Shown: piece by piece, positions 9,625 to 14,958 of the stretch
Layout of the letters: every line of letters begins with the position of its first letter
Numbering within the stretch: the first letter of the stretch is position 1
Assembly (NCBI GenBank): GCA_034434335.1
Contig: DAOTZS010000191.1
Span: 1-14,958, forward strand
DNA length: 14,958 bases
Reading direction: 5' to 3'
DNA from: DAOTZS01 sp034434335
GTDB lineage: Bacteria > Chloroflexota > Anaerolineae > CG2-30-64-16
Position numbers and translations under genes: made by a program
Notes under the pieces: model-generated
What the model saw: only the letters and a program-made list of their open reading frames with translations
Told to the model about the DNA's origin: nothing
Databases searched by the model: none

Positions 9625-10878
9625 GTGATACGTCCAAACGAGCAACGAGTGGTTGTGACAGGCCTGGGCCTGGTGACCCCGCTCGGCCACAACGTGCCCG
9701 ACACCTGGGCCGCATTGCTGGCAGGGCAATCGGGGGTGGGGCCGATTACCCGCTTCGACGCCAGTGACCTGAAAACCCGCATCGCGGCAGAGGTGAAGGA
9801 CTTTGACCCCACCCGTTACATGGATAGGCGCGAAGCCAGGCGTATGGACCGCTTTCTGCACTTCGCGGTAGCTGCCGCGCAGGAGGCGCTGGCCGATGCC
9901 GGCCTTGACATAGGGGCCTGCAACCCGCAACGGGTGGGGGTGGTGATCGGCTCGGGGATCGGTGGGGTCAGTACGCTGCTGGAGCAGAACGATGTCCTGC
10001 GCGAGCGCGGCCCTCGCCGCGTCAGCCCGTTCACAGTGCCGGCCTTGATGCTGAACAGCGCCGCTGCCCAGGTGAGCATCATGATCGGGGCTCGCGGCCC
10101 CAACCTGGCCCTGGCCACCGCCTGTGCTACTGGCACCCACGCCCTGGGCGAGGCAGCAGCCATTATCCGCCGCGGCTGGGCCGATGTCATGATCGCTGGG
10201 GGTTCCGAGGCAGCCATCGTGCGCATGGCCATGGCCGGCTTTGACAACATGGGCGCGATGAGCTCTCGCAACGATGAGCCGGAGCGTGCCAGCCGGCCTT
10301 TCGACGCCGGCCGTGACGGCTTTGTGATGGGCGAGGGGGCCGGAGTCCTGGTGCTGGAGCGGTTAGACCTGGCCCTGGCGCGCGGGGCACGCATCCTGGC
10401 CGAACTGGCCGGCTATGGTGCCACTGCCGACGCCTACCACATCACCGCGCCGGCCGAAGATGGCACCGGCGCGGCCGATTGCATGCGCATGGCCCTGGCC
10501 GATGCCGGCCTGCCACCCAGCGCGGTAGACTATATCAACGCCCACGGCACCGGCACACCCCTCAACGACATCAGCGAAACGCGTGCCATCAAGAGCGCTT
10601 TCGGTGAGCACGCTTATCGGCTGGCTGTCAGCTCGACCAAGAGCATGACCGGCCACCTGATGGGTGCGGCTGGTGCCATTGAGGCCGTCTTCTGCGTGCT
10701 GGCACTGCGCGATCAGGTCCTGCCACCCACGATCAACTACGAAGTGCCTGACCCACTCTGCGACCTGGACTATGTGCCCAACCGGGCGCGGCCGGCCAGG
10801 GTCGAGGTGGCAATGTCCAACTCCTTTGGCTTCGGTGGCCACAACGCCACCCTCATCTTCAGGCGCTTTTCCGCATGA
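9625..10878 (+). CDS. fabF: Beta-ketoacyl-ACP synthase II
   Basis: FabF extends acyl-ACP by condensation with malonyl-ACP in cytosolic type II fatty-acid synthesis. The 417-residue protein has full length for the family. The catalytic triad is complete: Cys167 in TACATGTHAL, His307 in INAHGTGTP and His344 in MTGHLMGAAG. This is a constant offset of four from E. coli FabF (C163, H303, H340). The C-terminal SNSFGFGGHNA is also typical. The frame is open back to 9520, but those residues come from the repeat array. The GTG at 9625 has GAGGAGG five bases upstream and puts VVVTGLGLVTPLG at the expected N-terminal position. fabH follows after 10 bases; no fabD, fabG or acpP is present beside the pair. 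Confidence 0.96.
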   Translation: MIRPNEQRVVVTGLGLVTPLGHNVPDTWAALLAGQSGVGPITRFDASDLKTRIAAEVKDFDPTRYMDRREARRMDRFLHFAVAAAQEALADAGLDIGACNPQRVGVVIGSGIGGVSTLLEQNDVLRERGPRRVSPFTVPALMLNSAAAQVSIMIGARGPNLALATACATGTHALGEAAAIIRRGWADVMIAGGSEAAIVRMAMAGFDNMGAMSSRNDEPERASRPFDAGRDGFVMGEGAGVLVLERLDLALARGARILAELAGYGATADAYHITAPAEDGTGAADCMRMALADAGLPPSAVDYINAHGTGTPLNDISETRAIKSAFGEHAYRLAVSSTKSMTGHLMGAAGAIEAVFCVLALRDQVLPPTINYEVPDPLCDLDYVPNRARPARVEVAMSNSFGFGGHNATLIFRRFSA

Positions 10879-10888
10879 GCGTGCAACG

Positions 10889-12118
10889 ATGAACGGCGAG
10901 CGCTATGCTCAGATCACCGGCTGGGGCATGTATGTGCCCGAGAAGGTGTTGACCAACCACGAGCTGGCACGCGTGGTTGACACCAGCGATGAGTGGATCG
11001 TTTCCCACACCGGGATCCGCGAACGGCGGATCGTTGCCAACGAACGGGAGAGCACGGTAACGTTAGCTGTGCGCGCAGCTCGCGCGGCGTTGCGGGTGGC
11101 GGACCTGGCCGCCACCGATCTGGACCTGGTGATCGTGGCGACGGCTACCCCTGAGTACATCTTCCCCTCTACTGCCAGCTTGCTTCAGGACGCCCTGGGC
11201 GCCACGCGGGCGGGCGCATTTGATATCAGCGCGGGCTGCACCGGCTTCATCTATGCCCTCAGCCTGGCCGGCGATGTGGTGCGCAGCGGCAGTGCCAACC
11301 ACGTCCTGGTCGTTGGTGCAGAGACCCTGAGCCGCATCACCGACTGGACCGACCGTAACACCTGCGTGCTATTCGGTGACGGCGCGGGAGCCGTAGTTGT
11401 CAGCGCGTGTAAGCAGCGCTGTGGCCTGTTGGCCTCGGTGCTGGGCAGCGACGGCTCTGGCGGTGAGCTACTGATGATACCCGCCGGCGGCAGTCGGCAA
11501 CCGGCCTCCTATGAGACGGTCTCCAACGGTGGCCACTACATCAAAATGAACGGCCGCGAGGTCTATCGCTTTGCCACCACAATGATGCCGAGGGCAGCTC
11601 AAGAGGTGGTCCGCAAGGCCGGCTGGCAACTGGCTGACCTGGCCCTGATCATCCCCCACCAGGCCAATGTGCGGATCATTGAGGCCGCGGCCCGGCGTCT
11701 CAACCTGCCGCAGGAGAAGTTCTTCATCAACCTGGACCGCTACGGCAATACCTCGGCAGCCTCGGTGCCGATCGCCTTGTGTGAAGCGATTCAGCAAGGC
11801 CGCGTTAAGGCGGGGGACCGGCTGGTGCTGGTGGCGTTTGGGGCCGGGTTGACGTGGGGGGCGGTGGCGCTGGAGTGGGGTATACCGATGCCGATCAAGC
11901 CACAGCCGTGGTTGCGCCGCTGGCTGGCATCCCTGCGCTTCGGCTGGGCAACCATGCGTTCAGCCTGGTTGCGCGCGGCCCGACGCATCTACAACTGGCT
12001 CCTGGGCCCTGAGAGGCGGGATCACTGGCACGACCGGCTGCGCCAGCGGGTGAGAGGCGAGGAAAAGCAACCCTCTCAGCCCCCCGAACCTCCATCCGGC
12101 GGCACCAGCGCGCCATGA
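10889..12118 (+). CDS. fabH: Beta-ketoacyl-ACP synthase III with C-terminal extension
   Basis: FabH starts fatty-acid synthesis by condensing an acyl-CoA with malonyl-ACP. The Cys-His-Asn triad is present: Cys117 in SAGCTGF, His257 in IPHQANVR and Asn287 in DRYGNTSAAS. The FabH pattern DTSDEWIVSHTGIRERR is at the N-terminus. The enzyme normally ends near WGAVALEWG (about residue 332, usual total 310-335), but this protein has 409 residues. The extra 77 are rich in Arg and Trp (PWLRRWLASLRFGW, RRIYNWLLG) and end in a Pro/Gly-rich tail, suggesting an amphipathic basic helix followed by a disordered end. The ATG at 10889 lies 10 bases after the fabF stop and has only a weak ribosome site, so coupling to fabF is likely. 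A FabH-like enzyme with another acyl donor is possible. Confidence 0.92.
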   Translation: MNGERYAQITGWGMYVPEKVLTNHELARVVDTSDEWIVSHTGIRERRIVANERESTVTLAVRAARAALRVADLAATDLDLVIVATATPEYIFPSTASLLQDALGATRAGAFDISAGCTGFIYALSLAGDVVRSGSANHVLVVGAETLSRITDWTDRNTCVLFGDGAGAVVVSACKQRCGLLASVLGSDGSGGELLMIPAGGSRQPASYETVSNGGHYIKMNGREVYRFATTMMPRAAQEVVRKAGWQLADLALIIPHQANVRIIEAAARRLNLPQEKFFINLDRYGNTSAASVPIALCEAIQQGRVKAGDRLVLVAFGAGLTWGAVALEWGIPMPIKPQPWLRRWLASLRFGWATMRSAWLRAARRIYNWLLGPERRDHWHDRLRQRVRGEEKQPSQPPEPPSGGTSAP

Positions 12119-12137
12119 AACCAAAGCGCCGGACCTT

Positions 12138-12337
12138 GGTGAATGTAATATTCAGGCCGATTGAAATCGCCCCTCCTGGGCACTTCGTGCCGGGTGTCGG
12201 CCTCCGCCGACACCCTTTGTATGCATCCTGAGAAAGGTCGGCGAAGGCCGACCTCTGGCCGCAGGCCCAAAAAGGTGACACCTCGGGCGAGCCCTCGGCG
12301 TGGCCCTTCCAGTCACCACTGAATAGTTACGGTGATT
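12138..12337. mobile_element. MITE-like element with terminal inverted repeats and likely target duplication
   Basis: The element runs from 12145 to 12330. Its ends are GTAATATTCAG (12145-12155) and CTGAATAGTTAC (12319-12330), inverted repeats differing by one inserted base. The flanks are GGTGAAT (12138-12144) and GGTGATT (12331-12337), six of seven bases alike, as expected of a target-site duplication. Inside are a perfect 10-bp hairpin at 12192-12215 (GGGTGTCGGC arm) and an 8-bp one at 12235-12254 (AGGTCGGC arm). There is no coding capacity. The end of a second copy lies at 1-41. The stretch 12119-12491 holds no gene, only this element and the hairpins after it. Confidence 0.65.
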
Positions 12338-12348
12338 TTTAGGAGACA

Positions 12349-12391
12349 CCCACGTCCTGAGCCTGGCAACCTGAGAGGGGCAAGACGTGGG
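12349..12391. repeat. 8-bp stem with a 27-base loop
   Basis: CCCACGTC (12349-12356) is the exact complement of GACGTGGG (12384-12391). The loop contains CCTGAG twice. It lies between convergent genes and could be a transcript-end hairpin, but neither strand shows the T-run of an intrinsic terminator. Confidence 0.4.
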
Positions 12392-12456
12392 CTTCGTAGT
12401 AGCGACTTCAGTCGCTCAGAGGCGCGTACAGAACGACTAAAGTCGTTACTACGAAG
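12392..12456. repeat. REP-like inverted pair between convergent genes
   Basis: CTTCGTAGTA leads into the hairpin GCGACT-TC-AGTCGC (12402-12415). The mirror half is the hairpin ACGACT-AA-AGTCGT (12433-12446), then TA and CTAC (12449-12452) and GAAG. The outer 24-base arms (12392-12415, 12433-12456) match at 21 positions. The plan GTAG-ta-hairpin ... hairpin-ta-CTAC is the same as in the repeats upstream of fabF. The pair lies where fabH and HIT transcripts would meet and may help end both. Confidence 0.65.
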
Positions 12457-12491
12457 CAAAACCGCCGGTGTCAGGTAAAGCACCCTTCTTA

Positions 12492-12914
12492 TTACCCCAG
12501 ACTGGCCCGGATCTGCGCCGCCAGGCGGTCCAGCTCAGCGCGCGAGGGGAGATGAGCCTGCCACCCGAAGCGAATACGGTCGCGATCGCCCCGGTAGCGG
12601 GCCAGGACGTGCAGGTGAAAGTGGAATACCTCCTGGCCCCCGGCCGGCTCGTTAGCCTGGAGCAGAGTTATCCCATCGGGTTGCAGAGCCGCTTTGACTG
12701 CCCTGGCGACCTGGATGGTCAGGCCAAACACGGCTGTGGCTGTCGCCTCATCCAGGGTGTAGATGTCGGGGATGTGGGCGCGCGGGATGACCAGCACATG
12801 GCCCGGAGTGGGTTGGTTGATGTCCATGAACGCCAGAGCCTCAGCGGTCGCAGCGACGATACTGGCCGGTGCGCAGCCAGCCGCGATTTGGCAGAAGATG
12901 CATGGCTCGGTCAT
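12492..12914 (-). CDS. HIT-family nucleotide hydrolase
   Basis: This 140-residue protein has the histidine-triad motif HFHLHVLAR, with His98, His100 and His102 as the nucleotide-phosphate-binding and catalytic set. It also has the N-terminal zinc-type pair CIFC (Cys5, Cys8) and PGHVLVIPRAHIPD (37-50), as in bacterial HinT/Hit proteins. Such enzymes hydrolyse AMP-linked or dinucleoside substrates such as adenosine phosphoramidates; the exact substrate cannot be read here. It is full length. The ribosome site is weak (AAGAAAG). It starts 32 bases after the macrodomain gene on the same strand, probably co-transcribed with it. Confidence 0.92.
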   Translation of the reverse strand: MTEPCIFCQIAAGCAPASIVAATAEALAFMDINQPTPGHVLVIPRAHIPDIYTLDEATATAVFGLTIQVARAVKAALQPDGITLLQANEPAGGQEVFHFHLHVLARYRGDRDRIRFGWQAHLPSRAELDRLAAQIRASLG

Positions 12915-12946
12915 GGTGCTTTCTTAGCTGGACAGCGGCGATGCCC

Positions 12947-13495
12947 TTATGTAGCGGCCTGCGCCGGGCTGCCGGGCAAGTCACCCAATGCGGAACGGTA
13001 GCACCGATAGGCGCGCTCATCGAAGCAGATGAAGATCACCTGCTCGATGCGCTCCTCCTGGGCCAGGAAACGACGCACTTCATCAACCGCGATGCGGGTG
13101 GCCCGCTCCAGGGGAAAGCCGTAGGCCCCGGTGCTGATGGCCGGAAAGGCGATGGTGCGGATGCCGTGCTCCACGGCCAGCGCCAGGCTGTTGCGGTAGC
13201 AACTGGCTAACAGCTCATCCTCGCCGTGATCGCCACCCCGCCAGATCGGCCCGACGGTGTGGATCACCCATTTGGCCGGCAGGCGGTAGCCCCTGGTGAT
13301 CTTAGCCTGGCCGGTGGGGCAGCCGCCCAGCGTGCGGCACTCGGCCAACAACTCAGGCCCGGCCGCGCGGTGAATGGCGCCATCTACCCCGCCGCCACCC
13401 AGCAGCGACGGATTGGCCGCGTTGACAATCGCGTCGACGCGCTGTTGGGTAATGTCTCCCTGCACCACTACGATTCGTTCCTTGCTCAGAGCCAT
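12947..13495 (-). CDS. MacroD-type macrodomain protein (ADP-ribosyl hydrolase or O-acetyl-ADP-ribose deacetylase)
   Basis: This 182-residue protein is a single macrodomain. It shows GDIT (13-16), NAANPSLLGGGGVDGAIH (25-42) carrying the catalytic-loop Asn and Asp, the PTGQAKITRGYRL string (60-72), and the phosphate loop ISTGAYGFP (120-128). These match the MacroD/YmdB class, whose members remove ADP-ribose from proteins or the acetyl group from O-acetyl-ADP-ribose. The ATG at 13495 has GGGAGG seven bases upstream. It lies 12 bases after pgi and 32 bases before the HIT gene, so the three probably form one transcript. The residues after about 174 (SPAQAAT) are outside the fold. Confidence 0.92.
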   Translation of the reverse strand: MALSKERIVVVQGDITQQRVDAIVNAANPSLLGGGGVDGAIHRAAGPELLAECRTLGGCPTGQAKITRGYRLPAKWVIHTVGPIWRGGDHGEDELLASCYRNSLALAVEHGIRTIAFPAISTGAYGFPLERATRIAVDEVRRFLAQEERIEQVIFICFDERAYRCYRSALGDLPGSPAQAAT

Positions 13496-13507
13496 CGCAG
13501 ACCTCCC

Positions 13508-14917
13508 TCAGATCTCGTAACGCGCTTTCTTGTGCGCGCGTAGCGCTTCGATCTCGGCGCGCTGCGCCTCATAGCCGGGCCGGCCCAACAGGGCGTAGGC
13601 GCGCACCTTGCCGGCTTCAACCCCGGGCTGGTCGAAGGCGTTGATGTTGTAGAGCTCACCACTGATCGCTGTGGCGACCTCCAGCAGGTAGAAGAGCTGG
13701 CCCAGGGTAAAGGGGCTGACCTCAGGCAGTCGGAAGGTGGCATTGGGCCGGCCGGCATCAGCCAGGGCCAGCGCGGTGCCCTCGGCCTCGGCGGCCAACA
13801 GCTCGTTGAAGGTGTGGCCGGCCAGATAGCTCACCGCTGCCTGCCCCCCATGGGGCGAGACGGCCTGCCAGGCCGGGATTGGCAGCTCGCGCTTAAAGTG
13901 GTCCACCACGATGAAGGTAATGATCTTGTCGTAAGGGCCGGCCATGTAGAGCTGCATTTGCGAATGCTGGTCGGTGACCCCCAGCGCCTTGACCGGGGTT
14001 GGCCCAACGTTGACGACCTGCCCGCTGCGGTCATGGGCTTTGCCCAGGCTCTCCGCCCAGAGCTGCGCGTACCAGTCGGCCACGGTGCGCAACCCTTGAG
14101 CGTAGGGCATGATCACGCTCAAGGGCTTGCCACGGCGGTAGGCCAGGTATTGGGTCACGGCAAACATCAAGGGGATGTTCCGCCACAGGTCTGGGGATCG
14201 GCTCATGCGGTCGGCGTAGGCGGCCCCGGCCAGCAAGTCGCGGATATCGATCCCGACCACCGCGGCCGGCAACAGGCCCACCGGGCTGAGCACTGAAAAG
14301 CGCCCCCCCACCCCTTCGGGTACGACGAAGCTGCGCAAACCCTCCTGCGTGGCCAGGGCTCGCAGGCTGCCCTTCACCGCATCAGTAGTGGCGATGATGT
14401 GATCAGCGTAGCGGCCCGGCCCCAGGCGTTGGATCAGCAAATCGCGCGCCCACAGGAGCTGTGCCATCGTCTCGGCCGTGTCGCCCGATTTGGTGATGAC
14501 GTTGAAACACGTCTCGGCAGGATCAAGCACGTCGAGCAGGCCGGCCAGCCAGTCGGGGTCAATGTTGTCGAGCACGTAGAGGCGGGGGCCTGGCCGTTGC
14601 GCATCGGCCAGTTGATTGTGGTAGGGATGGAGGAGCGCGTTCTGCAGGGCGATGGTGCCCAGCGCTGACCCGCCGATCCCCAGGACCACAAAGTTCTTAA
14701 AACGGTTGCGCACCTCATCGGCCGCGCTGAGCAAGTCAGCCACATCTTGATAGGGCAACTCCATCCAGCGTAAATCGCCGGCCTTGCGGCGTTCCTTGAT
14801 GGCGGCCAGGGCCGCCCGGCTGCGTGGGGCGAAGTCGTCCAGTTCTGCCTCGGTGAAGCCGTGGGCCTCGCCGATGGCATCAGCCATCAGGTTGTTGAAA
14901 TCGAATCTGATCCGCAT
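13508..14917 (-). CDS. pgi: Glucose-6-phosphate isomerase
   Basis: Pgi interconverts glucose-6-phosphate and fructose-6-phosphate in the cytosol, linking glycolysis to the zwf-pgl branch encoded in this window. The 469-residue product has near-normal length for the shorter bacterial form (about 450). It shows VLGIGGSALG (78-87), the phosphate-binding ITKSGDTAET (141-150), the family signature VGGRFSVLSPVGL (203-215), the catalytic Glu289 in QLWAESLGK, His318 in VTDQHSQMQLY, and Lys437 in GVEAGKVRAYALLG. The ATG at 14917 has GGAAAGG just upstream; an in-frame ATG at 14953 would add 12 residues without a visible ribosome site. Its promoter must lie at or beyond the right edge. Confidence 0.95.
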   Translation of the reverse strand: MRIRFDFNNLMADAIGEAHGFTEAELDDFAPRSRAALAAIKERRKAGDLRWMELPYQDVADLLSAADEVRNRFKNFVVLGIGGSALGTIALQNALLHPYHNQLADAQRPGPRLYVLDNIDPDWLAGLLDVLDPAETCFNVITKSGDTAETMAQLLWARDLLIQRLGPGRYADHIIATTDAVKGSLRALATQEGLRSFVVPEGVGGRFSVLSPVGLLPAAVVGIDIRDLLAGAAYADRMSRSPDLWRNIPLMFAVTQYLAYRRGKPLSVIMPYAQGLRTVADWYAQLWAESLGKAHDRSGQVVNVGPTPVKALGVTDQHSQMQLYMAGPYDKIITFIVVDHFKRELPIPAWQAVSPHGGQAAVSYLAGHTFNELLAAEAEGTALALADAGRPNATFRLPEVSPFTLGQLFYLLEVATAISGELYNINAFDQPGVEAGKVRAYALLGRPGYEAQRAEIEALRAHKKARYEI

Positions 14918-14958
14918 GGCGCCTTTCCATACCGGATCTACACGACGCACCATAGCAA

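Noticed and set aside
10664..10888. N-terminal extension of fabH into the fabF coding region
   Set aside because: The frame is open by chance within fabF; the FabH fold starts right after the ATG at 10889.
12349..12391. A riboswitch or known structured RNA between fabH and the HIT gene
   Set aside because: The stem-loop is simple, matches no riboswitch I can recognise, and lies downstream of both flanking genes, where a riboswitch would have no gene to control.

Overview
The window is GC-rich, densely coded DNA from a free-living bacterium. The gene content is housekeeping: glycolysis, the oxidative pentose phosphate pathway, fatty-acid synthesis, nucleotide-sugar synthesis and nucleotide or ADP-ribose clean-up. 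The style (high GC, hairpin-rich intergenic repeats, PspC and LiaI-like membrane proteins, THEP1, FabF-FabH pair) suggests a member of the Chloroflexota. That assignment is an inference from general resemblance; no rRNA or other marker is present.

Layout. Positions 1-41 are the end of a dispersed repeat. A minus-strand block at 49-1185 encodes two envelope proteins: a multi-pass membrane protein followed by a PspC-domain protein. Positions 1186-1534 hold no gene but carry a hairpin-rich element bracketed by nested inverted repeats. A long minus-strand run then extends from 9188 down to 1535, in transcription order: a GalU-like nucleotidyltransferase with an altered active-site loop; a 1156-residue fusion of a GHMP sugar kinase with a UDP-sugar pyrophosphorylase; a THEP1 NTPase; a small membrane protein; glucose-6-phosphate dehydrogenase (zwf); and 6-phosphogluconolactonase (pgl). 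Two junctions in this run are 4-base ATGA overlaps and the other gaps are short, so it looks like one operon. Positions 9189-9624 form a divergent control region with candidate promoters facing both ways, an 8-bp dyad and an array of REP-like hairpins.

On the plus strand fabF (9625-10878) is followed after 10 bases by fabH (10889-12118), which has an unusual basic C-terminal extension. Positions 12119-12491, between convergent genes, hold a MITE-like element with terminal inverted repeats and a likely target duplication, a hairpin, and a REP-like inverted pair. A final minus-strand group contains pgi (13508-14917), a MacroD-type macrodomain protein and a HIT hydrolase.

How the genes fit together. 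pgi, zwf and pgl process glucose-6-phosphate, sending it either to glycolysis or to NADPH and 6-phosphogluconate. The kinase-pyrophosphorylase fusion could convert a free sugar to sugar-1-phosphate and then to UDP-sugar in one polypeptide, next to a second, atypical nucleotidyltransferase. This pair is the most distinctive part of the window. The second theme is the repeats: GTAG-headed hairpins resembling REP/BIME sequences occur at three places, one hairpin shows compensatory base changes between copies, and two further MITE-like elements lie between genes. No tRNA, rRNA, CRISPR array or transposase gene is visible.
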